A DNA stretch of 43,013 bases from Azonexus sp. (lineage in GTDB: Bacteria > Pseudomonadota > Gammaproteobacteria > Burkholderiales > Rhodocyclaceae), in the NCBI GenBank assembly GCA_031277255.1, contig JAITMS010000035.1:1-43013 (forward strand), given 5' to 3'. The notes beneath the pieces were generated by a model. The model had not been told where the DNA came from and searched no databases. It saw nothing but the letters and a program-made list of their open reading frames with translations. Position 1 is the stretch's first letter. Every line of letters begins with the position of its first letter. Below, one piece after another: positions 34,726 through 41,395 of this stretch. A program made the translations under genes and the position numbers.

Positions 34726-34751
34726 GGTTTGGGAAAAATCACAAGCGATTG

Positions 34752-34769
34752 AATAAAAACGCTTTTATT
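34752..34769. promoter_or_regulatory. Inverted repeat, possible RtcR binding site
   Basis: AATAAAA-ACGC-TTTTATT is a perfect 7-bp inverted repeat about 30 bases upstream of the sigma-54 promoter and 80 bases before rtcR. Activators of this class bind upstream repeats. It is closer to the promoter than usual, so the role is a guess. Confidence 0.4.
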
Positions 34770-34850
34770 AAACCAGCCCGAAACCGATACAGAAAATTCA
34801 GGATTTTTTGTTATAGTGATTTATAAATTTGTATAGGAAAACACCCGACC

Positions 34851-36449
34851 ATGAAAAAAACGGTTGTCATCGGCTTTCTCGGCACCCAGCTTGATTACGC
34901 GGGCAAAGGCAGTGGCCGCTGGGATAAGTGGCGGCCTAGCGTGGCGCTGTGTCAGCAGGAGGATTTGCTGGTGCACCGGCTGGAACTGATCCACGACGCA
35001 CGCAACCGCGGCTTCGCCGAGCGCCTCGGCAGCGACATCGCCCGCGTTTCGCCGGATACCGTATTCCAGCGGCAGGAAATGGCATTACGCGACCCCTGGG
35101 ATTTCGAGGAGGTCTACACCGCCCTGCACGATTTCGCGCGCAACTACACCTTCGACACCGAGCATGAGGATTACCTGATCCACATCACCACCGGCACGCA
35201 CGTCGCGCAGATTTGCTGGTTTCTGCTGACCGAAACGCATTACCTGCCCGCCCGCCTGTTGCAGACTTCGCCGCCGCGCAAAAAAGAAACCGGCAACAGC
35301 GCCGGCAGTTACGAAATCATCGACCTCGACCTCTCGCGCTACGACCGGATTGCCCAACGCTTCGCCCGCGAGCGCGATGACGGCCTGTCCTTTCTCAAAT
35401 CCGGCATCGCCACGCGCAACCCGGCTTTCAACCGGATGATCGAAGAAATCGAGCGGGTCGCGGGCCGTTCGCGCGCGCCGATGCTGCTCATCGGCCCGAC
35501 CGGCGCTGGCAAATCCTTTCTCGCCCGCCGTATTTTTGAACTGAAACGCCAGCGCCAGCAGTTGGCGGGCCGCTTCATCGAAATCAACTGCGCCACCCTG
35601 CGCGGCGATTCAGCGATGTCCACGCTGTTTGGCCACAGCAAGGGCGCTTTCACCGGCGCCCAGCAGGAACGCCCCGGCCTCCTGCGCGCCGCTGACAGCG
35701 GCCTGCTTTTTCTCGACGAAATCGGCGAACTCGGCCTCGACGAACAGGCCATGCTCTTGAAAGCCATCGAGGAAAAACGCTTTTTCCCCTTCGGCAGCGA
35801 TCAGGAAGCGAGCAGCGATTTTCAACTGATCGCTGGCACCCACCGCGACCTGCGCCAATGGACGCAACAAGGCAAATTCCGCGAAGACCTCTACGCCCGC
35901 ATCAACCTGTGGACTTTCGACCTGCCGGGTCTGAGCGAGCGGCGCGAAGACATCGAACCCAATCTCGACTACGAATTGCAGCGTTTCGCCGCCGAATACG
36001 GCCAGCAGGTGCGTTTCAACGTCGAAGCCAGACGCCGCTACCTGGCTTTCGCTACTTCGGCAGACGCCCGCTGGCGCGGCAATTTCCGCGAACTGGGCGC
36101 CTCCCTCACCCGCCTGGCAACGCTCGCCGCCGACGGGCGTATCACCGAAAACGACGTTACCGCCGAAATCGCCCGCCTGAACGCCGCCTGGGCCAAAGCT
36201 GCGGAAACCGACGCCTGCGCCCGCATCCTCGGCCCCGCCGCCGATCAGCTTGACCGCTTCGACCGCTGCCAGTTGAACGAAGTCATCGCCATCTGCCGCA
36301 ACAGCCCCAGCCTCTCAACCGCAGGCCGCCGCCTGTTCGCCGTCTCCCGCGCCGAAAAAAAACAGAACAACGACGCCGACCGCCTGCGCAAATACCTGGC
36401 CCGCTTCAATCTCGACTTCGCGGCACTGCGCCAGGAGGCGGCAGCCTGA
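34851..36449 (+). CDS. rtcR: Sigma-54-dependent transcriptional activator RtcR
   Basis: The activator of the rtc genes, 532 residues. The N-terminal ~185 residues form the RtcR sensor domain (CARF-like), starting VVIGFLGTQLDYAGKG and containing LIHITTGTHVAQICWFLLTE. It is thought to sense RNA ends or fragments. The AAA+ domain has Walker A GPTGAGKS (K221) and the sigma-54 contact loop GAFTGA (265-270), followed by LFLDEIGEL. The C-terminal ~70 residues hold a helix-turn-helix of the Fis type. It is divergent from the operon it should control, which fits the classical rtc arrangement. Confidence 0.96.
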   Translation: MKKTVVIGFLGTQLDYAGKGSGRWDKWRPSVALCQQEDLLVHRLELIHDARNRGFAERLGSDIARVSPDTVFQRQEMALRDPWDFEEVYTALHDFARNYTFDTEHEDYLIHITTGTHVAQICWFLLTETHYLPARLLQTSPPRKKETGNSAGSYEIIDLDLSRYDRIAQRFARERDDGLSFLKSGIATRNPAFNRMIEEIERVAGRSRAPMLLIGPTGAGKSFLARRIFELKRQRQQLAGRFIEINCATLRGDSAMSTLFGHSKGAFTGAQQERPGLLRAADSGLLFLDEIGELGLDEQAMLLKAIEEKRFFPFGSDQEASSDFQLIAGTHRDLRQWTQQGKFREDLYARINLWTFDLPGLSERREDIEPNLDYELQRFAAEYGQQVRFNVEARRRYLAFATSADARWRGNFRELGASLTRLATLAADGRITENDVTAEIARLNAAWAKAAETDACARILGPAADQLDRFDRCQLNEVIAICRNSPSLSTAGRRLFAVSRAEKKQNNDADRLRKYLARFNLDFAALRQEAAA

Positions 36450-36464
36450 TCGAAGCGATAACAT

Positions 36465-36494
36465 TTGCCTCGGTATTCATTTTTTGCTTATAGT
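36465..36494 (+). promoter_or_regulatory. Probable sigma-70 promoter of parDE
   Basis: TTGCCT (36465-36470) and TATAGT (36489-36494) are 18 bases apart, 30 bases before the parD start. This is a reasonable match in an AT-rich gap. Confidence 0.5.
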
Positions 36495-36523
36495 GAAGAC
36501 AAATCATCCCGCAAAGATCACCC

Positions 36524-36781
36524 ATGCCCTCGACAACCACCACCATGACCGTCCGCCTCAGCGGCCCGTTGCGCGATTTCGTCGCCGCCAACGTCAGCGA
36601 GCGCGGCGCTTATGAAAACGTGAGCGAATATCTGCGCGACCTCATTCGCCGCGATATGGCAAGCGCCGAACAACAAGCCTTCGAGCGGCTCAAGGCGGAA
36701 CTCGCACACGCCTGGGCAGCGCCGGAAACCTCGTACCAGCCCTTGACGGCAGCCGAGATCATTGCCCGCAACCGAGCCTGA
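36524..36781 (+). CDS. parD: ParD-type antitoxin (ribbon-helix-helix)
   Basis: An antitoxin of 85 residues. TMTVRLSGPLRDFVAANVSERGAYENVSEYLRDLIRRD is a clear ParD/CC2985 ribbon-helix-helix. The C-terminal stretch LTAAEIIARNRA would contact ParE. The parE gene follows at once. ATG 36524 is used; ATG 36545 also fits the motif. Confidence 0.88.
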   Translation: MPSTTTTMTVRLSGPLRDFVAANVSERGAYENVSEYLRDLIRRDMASAEQQAFERLKAELAHAWAAPETSYQPLTAAEIIARNRA

Positions 36782-36785
36782 CAGC

Positions 36786-37106
36786 GTGCCCGGAAAACGC
36801 GTCAGGATTCAGGAAGCGGCGTCCTGGCGGCTCGATGACATTTACCGCTATACGCGGGATCGCTGGGGCAGCGAGCAGGCCGATCGCTATATCAGTGGGC
36901 TGTTCGCGGCTTTTGACGGCATCGCAAGCCGCCGGACGCTATCCTCGCCCATTCCCGCCGAGTTTGGCGTCGATGGCTACTTCTTCCGCTACGAACGACA
37001 CGTCGTCTATTGGCGCGAACTTTCAAATGGCGATATGGGCATCGTCACCATCCTCCACGAACGGATGCACCAAATAGCGCGTTTCCGCGAAGATTTTGGC
37101 CTGTGA
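36786..37106 (+). CDS. parE: ParE/RelE-type toxin
   Basis: A toxin of 106 residues in the RelE/ParE superfamily. RIQEAASWRLDDIYRYTRDRWGSEQADRYISGLFAAFDGIA is the helical hairpin, and FFRYERHVVYWRE...VTILHERMH the sheet; the ending MHQIARF resembles ParE proteins, which act on gyrase. GTG 36786, four bases after the parD stop, is the preferred start; TTG 36762 would overlap parD and is an alternative. Confidence 0.85.
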   Translation: MPGKRVRIQEAASWRLDDIYRYTRDRWGSEQADRYISGLFAAFDGIASRRTLSSPIPAEFGVDGYFFRYERHVVYWRELSNGDMGIVTILHERMHQIARFREDFGL

Positions 37107-37113
37107 AGGAAGC

Positions 37114-37172
37114 GCCTGACGGGTGGCAGACTCCGCGCCTTGCCCATTTCCCCGCCGCTGTTTTTTTTCCAT
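37114..37172. repeat. Direct repeat, left copy (ancestral hda upstream region)
   Basis: The stretch from GCCTGACGGGTGGCAGACTC to a T-run and CCAT matches 38961-39029 at about nine bases in ten. The right copy has a 13-base internal duplication and leads into the hda start codon. Between the two copies lie the lipoprotein pair and the XRE gene. Confidence 0.75.
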
Positions 37173-37196
37173 CACGGGAGAGATCGTCCCAGGCGC

Positions 37197-37757
37197 TTAT
37201 TTACGAAGCAGTGTCTTGATTTCGTCATCAAGCGGCAGCGTGTAATCGTAGGCTGAAATCGCTATGCTGCTTGTCGGATCAACCAGTTTCAGCGTGACGT
37301 GCAGCAAGCGCTTACCTTCCGAGTAAACACCGACAATAACGCCGCTGGCCTGGTGTTCGGCGGCGATTTCGCGGACTTCGCGGGTCAGCATGAATTCGCC
37401 CTCGTTGCGCTTCATGTAAATGCCGTCGCGCAGCTTTAGCTCAACAACCGGTTGACCGTTTTGCGTCAGCCACGAGGAAATATGCTCGGAAACCAGCCTG
37501 CCCAGCGTCGATGACTGCTCAAGCGCATTGACATTGGCAATCGTGGCGACAATCAAAGGCGCGTCGCCATTCGCCTTGCCGGGGTGGTTGCTGACGCCAG
37601 CCGCAGCGCTGCCGCTCTGGCTCATGAGGGCGGCAGCGGCCCGATAGTTGGCGGCCCGTAGCGGGTCATCTTGCGCTTCCCGCCAGGTCGGCGTTTCGCA
37701 GGCAGTCAGCAGCAGCGATACCGCCAGCGCAAGAAACATCCGAATCAGCGAACGCAT
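37197..37757 (-). CDS. FlgO-like lipoprotein
   Basis: A lipoprotein of 186 residues with lipobox LLTAC (C20). The mature part resembles the FlgO family: PLIVATIANVNALEQSSTLGRLVSEHISSWLTQNG and FMLTREVREIAAEHQASGVIVG. FlgO proteins are outer-membrane-linked and tied to flagella in Vibrio, but no flagellar genes are near, so the role here is open. It overlaps the next lipoprotein gene upstream by 13 bases. Confidence 0.8.
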   Translation of the reverse strand: MRSLIRMFLALAVSLLLTACETPTWREAQDDPLRAANYRAAAALMSQSGSAAAGVSNHPGKANGDAPLIVATIANVNALEQSSTLGRLVSEHISSWLTQNGQPVVELKLRDGIYMKRNEGEFMLTREVREIAAEHQASGVIVGVYSEGKRLLHVTLKLVDPTSSIAISAYDYTLPLDDEIKTLLRK

Positions 37758-38512
37758 CTGGCTTCTCCCCGCGCGCAGTCGCCAACGATTTTCAAGGTCT
37801 TGCCGGTGTCGCCGCTGCCTCGTCGATGCCAGTAAAGCGCGGCGTCTTCGTCCGCCGTGTAATAAATATTGGACTGACGGCTGATAATCCGACCGCCATC
37901 GCTGACCGAAACCGTCAGCAGAATTTCCGAACGCGGCGTTGGGCCGGAGGCGTACTTGCCTTTGCCCAGCGCCTCATTCGCCACCCAGGCGAAGCCTTCA
38001 ATGCCAGCCGCCCCAACCAGCGCCTTGGCGCCCAAATCGACGCCTGCCGCCGACGATACATTTGCCGCCGCAATGCCGCCGATAGCCCACAGACCGGCAG
38101 CCAGCGCCGTTGCCGGACCGTAGTAATACGTACTGGCGACGCGATTCGGGTTGAAACGATAGGCGTTGTAGAGGACATCGGCTATCAGCGCGCCGGATGG
38201 GTTGTCGGCAACCGGCAACCCTTTGTTGACCAGCGCAGTCACCAGCAACTCGCGGAAGCCTTCAACAAAATGCTGCTCACCGCCGGGTTGCGGCACATGG
38301 ACGGCGCGATCCCCCAGCTTGCCGCTCAGGCTGCCCGCCAACTGATCGGCAAAATGATCGGCAATCAATTGCCAGTGGCGGGCTGCCTGCAATTTTTGCT
38401 GATCTTCATTGGCAAAACGTGTCGGCGCTGGCGCATCGGCATAGCGCGACGCACAGCCAACGAGGCTGCCGCATAGCGCAGCGACAGTCAGAAAATGCAA
38501 TGCTTTGTTCAC
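37745..38512 (-). CDS. Lipoprotein, uncharacterised, paired with the FlgO-like gene
   Basis: A lipoprotein of 255 residues with lipobox SLVGC (C20). The N-terminal part is helical. A central glycine/alanine-rich stretch (about 130-175) might insert in a membrane. The last ~70 residues look like a beta-rich domain (SEILLTVSVSDGGRIISRQSNIYY). It is first in a two-gene operon with the FlgO-like gene. I do not recognise a function. Confidence 0.75.
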   Translation of the reverse strand: MNKALHFLTVAALCGSLVGCASRYADAPAPTRFANEDQQKLQAARHWQLIADHFADQLAGSLSGKLGDRAVHVPQPGGEQHFVEGFRELLVTALVNKGLPVADNPSGALIADVLYNAYRFNPNRVASTYYYGPATALAAGLWAIGGIAAANVSSAAGVDLGAKALVGAAGIEGFAWVANEALGKGKYASGPTPRSEILLTVSVSDGGRIISRQSNIYYTADEDAALYWHRRGSGDTGKTLKIVGDCARGEARCVR

Positions 38513-38553
38513 AAGAACCCCTTTGCTAAAAACGCGGATGCAAGAGGCTGGAT

Positions 38554-38602
38554 ACTAAGGATTCTTTAGTTTGCGATCAAGCAAAAACTAAGAATCTTTG
38601 AG
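38554..38602. promoter_or_regulatory. Inverted repeat between the lipoprotein operon and the XRE gene
   Basis: ACTAAGGATTCTTTAGTTTGC at one end (38554-38574) is an imperfect inverted copy of the 38581-38602 stretch GCAAAAACTAAGAATCTTTG. Its place between divergent genes suggests an operator for the XRE regulator. Confidence 0.5.
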
Positions 38603-38627
38603 CCTCACCCTTGATCGGCGCTGACGT

Positions 38628-38966
38628 ATGCCCGACGTTTCTCCGGTATTCTCCGCGCGCCTGAAAACCGCTCGCTTACGCAAGGGAATCACGCAAATGC
38701 AGCTCGGCGTTCTGGCGCAGATTGACGAATATTCAGCCAGCGCCCGCATCAACCAATACGAGCGCGGCAAACATCTGCCCGATTTCAACACGGCGGAACG
38801 GCTGGCCGCCGTGCTGGAGGTGCCCGCCGCTTACTTCTACGCCCGCGATGACGCACTGGCCGCGCTGTTGCTGGCCTGGAGCGAGTTAGCGCCAGAAAGC
38901 CAAGCCCGGCTTCTGACATTGGCCAAAACGCTTGGGGAAACGCCGGACGACCAAACGGCAGCCTAA
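38628..38966 (+). CDS. XRE-family transcriptional regulator
   Basis: A regulator of 112 residues with a helix-turn-helix of the Cro/C1 type in residues ~9-68: RLKTARLRKGITQMQLG...SASARINQYERGKHLPDFNTAERLAAVLEV. The rest is a short helical tail. It is divergent from the lipoprotein pair and may control it through the inverted repeat between them. Its stop codon lies inside the right copy of the direct repeat. Confidence 0.88.
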   Translation: MPDVSPVFSARLKTARLRKGITQMQLGVLAQIDEYSASARINQYERGKHLPDFNTAERLAAVLEVPAAYFYARDDALAALLLAWSELAPESQARLLTLAKTLGETPDDQTAA

Positions 38967-39029
38967 CGGGTGGTAGACTCCGCGCCTTGCCTTCGCGCCT
39001 TGCCCATTCCCGCCGCCGTTTTTTCCATG
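38961..39029. repeat. Direct repeat, right copy, at the hda start
   Basis: It matches 37114-37172 and ends exactly at the hda ATG. It carries a 13-base tandem duplication (TTCGCGCCTTGCC) that the left copy lacks. It includes the stop codon of the XRE gene. Confidence 0.75.
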
Positions 39030-39680
39030 CGCCAGTTGCTTCTCGATTTATTGCCGGACAGCCCGCCGTCGCTCGACAATTTTGTCCCCGGCGCCAACGG
39101 CGAGACGCTGGCGGCCCTGACTGGCTGGCTGGCGGGGACGGCGGCGGAGACTTCTTTTTGTTTATACGGCCCCGCCGGTTGCGGGCGCTCGCATTTGTTA
39201 CGGGCGAGCGGTTTTCGCTATGTCGACGCGGCGGACGATCCGGCCCTGGCCGGGATCGAAGGCGGCGCGGCGCTGGCGGTGGATAATGTCGACCAGCTCG
39301 ACGCCCAAGGGCAGATTGCCTTGTTCAACCGCTTCAACCAGCAAAAAGCGGCGGGCGAACGCTTGCTCACCGCCGCTGCCCAGCCGCCCCGGCATCTTGC
39401 CTTGCGTGAGGATCTGCGCACGCGCCTGGGTTCCGGCCTGATTTACCGACTGCAAACCTTGTCCGACGACCAGAAGACAGCGGCGCTCTCGGCCCAGGCC
39501 AAAGAACGGGCGCTCAAACTGCCGCCCCAGGCCATCGCTTACCTGCTGCGCCACGCCTCGCGCGACATGCGCGCGCTCGCGGCGCTGCTCGTGGCGCTCG
39601 ACCGTTACACGCTGGAATACCAGCGCCCCGTCACCCTGCCGCTGCTGCGCCAGTTGCTGACGCGGGAAGCGGCTACTTAG
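39027..39680 (+). CDS. hda: DnaA regulatory inactivator Hda
   Basis: Hda, with the beta clamp, stimulates ATP hydrolysis by DnaA and so limits replication initiation. It is 217 residues from ATG 39027. The clamp-binding segment is RQLLLDL near the N-terminus. The Walker A-like GPAGCGRS (48-55) has R in place of K, as in known Hda proteins. The upstream in-frame GTG at 38970 falls inside the direct repeat and is rejected. The usual neighbours, a HAD phosphatase and pcnB, follow. Confidence 0.92.
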   Translation: MRQLLLDLLPDSPPSLDNFVPGANGETLAALTGWLAGTAAETSFCLYGPAGCGRSHLLRASGFRYVDAADDPALAGIEGGAALAVDNVDQLDAQGQIALFNRFNQQKAAGERLLTAAAQPPRHLALREDLRTRLGSGLIYRLQTLSDDQKTAALSAQAKERALKLPPQAIAYLLRHASRDMRALAALLVALDRYTLEYQRPVTLPLLRQLLTREAAT

Positions 39681-39715
39681 AGCGGTTTTGACTCAGGTGC
39701 ATACACACTCCTATA

Positions 39716-39823
39716 CCGTTCGGGCTGAGCCTGTCCCTTCGACAAGCTCAGGACAGGCGAAGCCTGATTCTAGCCTCCGTATCCTCTCTCCGCACCGTCC
39801 TTCGACAAGCTCAGGACGAACGG
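39716..39823. repeat. Composite palindromic repeat (family 1), copy B
   Basis: It begins CCGTTCGGGCTGAGCC and ends GACGAACGGG, with CTTCGACAAGCTCAGGAC units inside. It matches the plan of 498-611, including the TCTCCGCACCG linker. It fills most of the gap between hda and the HAD gene. Confidence 0.8.
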
Positions 39824-39865
39824 GAGTGTAAGGACTTAAACAGAAAATGCTCTAAAGGACTTGCC

Positions 39866-40534
39866 ATGAATCTCGCCCTCTTTGATCTCGACAACACGCT
39901 CCTTTCCGGCGACTCCGATTTTGAGTGGGGGCAGTTTCTCATTTCGCGCGGCGGCGTTGATCCCACCGTTCAAGCGGCGATGAATCAGCGGTTTTATGCG
40001 GCGTATGTGGCCGGGACGCTCGATATTGATGCTTTTCTCGCCTTTCAGTTGCAGCCGCTGGCCCGCCAGCCGCGCCCGGTGCTTGATGCCTGGCATGACG
40101 AGTTCATGGCCAGACACATCCGTCCGCTCATCAGCGCCGCCGCCCGCGAGCGGGTTGCCAGCCACTTGCGGCAGGGCGATCTGATCGCCGTCGTCACCGC
40201 CACCAACAGTTTCGTCACCGGGCCGATTGTCCGTGAATTGGGCATTGCCCACCTGATCGCCACCATTCCGGCGGTCGACGCGGCGACCGGCGGGTTTACC
40301 GGCGCGCCTGCCGGGACGCCCGCTTTTCGGGAAGGCAAGATCGCGCGCGTCGAACAATGGCTGGAAAGCCTCGGCCTGTGGTGGGGGAGTTTTGCTGAAA
40401 GCTGGTTTTACAGTGATTCGCACAACGATCTGCCGCTACTCGGCAAGGTCAGCCAGCCGGTGGCCGTGGACCCGGACGATACCCTGCGCGCTCACGCCGA
40501 GAAAATGGGCTGGCAGATCGTCTCGTTACGATAG
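39866..40534 (+). CDS. HAD-superfamily phosphatase (subfamily IB, SerB-like)
   Basis: A phosphatase of 222 residues. Motif I is FDLDNTLL with nucleophile D7 and acid D9; motif II is VVTATNS; motif III/IV ends with YSDSHNDLPLL. HAD-IB enzymes like this, which include SerB-type phosphoserine phosphatases, commonly follow hda in betaproteobacteria. The substrate is not clear from sequence. Confidence 0.9.
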   Translation: MNLALFDLDNTLLSGDSDFEWGQFLISRGGVDPTVQAAMNQRFYAAYVAGTLDIDAFLAFQLQPLARQPRPVLDAWHDEFMARHIRPLISAAARERVASHLRQGDLIAVVTATNSFVTGPIVRELGIAHLIATIPAVDAATGGFTGAPAGTPAFREGKIARVEQWLESLGLWWGSFAESWFYSDSHNDLPLLGKVSQPVAVDPDDTLRAHAEKMGWQIVSLR

Positions 40535-40555
40535 CTCTGAATCAAGGAGAACGCG

Positions 40556-40975
40556 GTGCCTATCAAGTCATATATAACAAAATACGTATTCCTGCTTGGG
40601 CTGGTGTTGGTTATTCCCCAGGTTGGCATGGCATGTTCAAAACATTATTCAACTCTCGACAGGGGCAGAAATCCGGCTCAATACCGATATGAGTACGTTG
40701 CCGAGGTTTCTGGAGAGCGTGAAATTCTCGCGCAGATTAGTGAATATACAAAGCAGGATCGTGTGCAAGCGTTAGTTGTGACCGTATTAAAAATAATTAA
40801 AAATTCACCTCCAGAAATTAAAATTGGCGACGAATATACTATTTTTCATATAGGGACGAATCCTGACTGCTCAGAAGTACCAGAATCCTACTATCTATCT
40901 ACATATCCAATAGGAACCAAGGTTTATGTTTGGACTGATGGATTTGGGTACGGACCAGTATCAAAATATGAATAA
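40556..40975 (+). CDS. AT-rich exported protein, uncharacterised
   Basis: A protein of 139 residues with a signal peptide (VFLLGLVLVIPQVGMA) followed by Cys; the sequence before it is not a standard lipobox. Later segments such as VTVLKIIKN...IKIGDEYTIFHIG and YPIGTKVYVWTDG look like a small beta-sandwich. The base composition is much AT-richer than its neighbours, which points to recent acquisition. GTG 40556 has AAGGAGA a few bases ahead. Function unknown. Confidence 0.7.
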   Translation: MPIKSYITKYVFLLGLVLVIPQVGMACSKHYSTLDRGRNPAQYRYEYVAEVSGEREILAQISEYTKQDRVQALVVTVLKIIKNSPPEIKIGDEYTIFHIGTNPDCSEVPESYYLSTYPIGTKVYVWTDGFGYGPVSKYE

Positions 40976-41006
40976 ATTTGTTATTTCTAACTTTTCAGTA
41001 AGATTT

Positions 41007-41075
41007 GTCATTGCGAGCGTAGCGAAGCAATCCCAAAAGCCTGACCTAGATTGTTTCGTCTTTGGCTCGCAATGA
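41007..41075. repeat. GTCATTGCGAG-type inverted repeat
   Basis: GTCATTGCGAG (41007-41017) and CTCGCAATGAC (41065-41075) form the outer arms, with GTAGCGAAGCAATCC inside. This is a common intergenic repeat in many bacteria. It lies in the gap before the orphan VapB gene. Confidence 0.75.
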
Positions 41076-41157
41076 CAATGGTTTCCAAAAAATTAGCAAT
41101 CTGCAAGAATGGCATCGGGCGCACAACCTGTGTAAAATCACGCACAAGGAGTTACAC

Positions 41158-41355
41158 ATGGCCACCAACTTGGCAATTGATTTGCGCATTCATGAACGAG
41201 CCGTCCAGGTCAGCGGCGAGCGCACCAAAAAAGCCGCCGTCACCAAGGCGCTACAGGAGTTCATTGCCCGCCGCGAGCAGGCGGTTGATCTGTTCGGCCA
41301 ATTTGAATGGGATGCGTCGTTTGACTACAAGGCGGAACGGTTGCACGGCAAATGA
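41158..41355 (+). CDS. Orphan VapB-type antitoxin
   Basis: A protein of 65 residues in the VapB family (DUF2191-like): ATNLAIDLRIHERAVQVSGERTKKAAVTKALQEFIARREQ, followed by LFGQFEWDASFDYKAERL, the toxin-binding tail. AAGGAG precedes ATG 41158. No PIN toxin follows; an overlapping ATG frame at 41352 (MTLASHSNRLP) stops after 11 codons and may be a toxin remnant. It sits just before pcnB. Confidence 0.85.
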   Translation: MATNLAIDLRIHERAVQVSGERTKKAAVTKALQEFIARREQAVDLFGQFEWDASFDYKAERLHGK

Positions 41356-41395
41356 CCTTGGCGTCGCACTCCAACCGTTTGCCTGATACCCGACC

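Noticed and set aside
38970-39026. Upstream GTG start for hda
   Set aside because: It falls within the direct repeat, and the added residues are not Hda-like.
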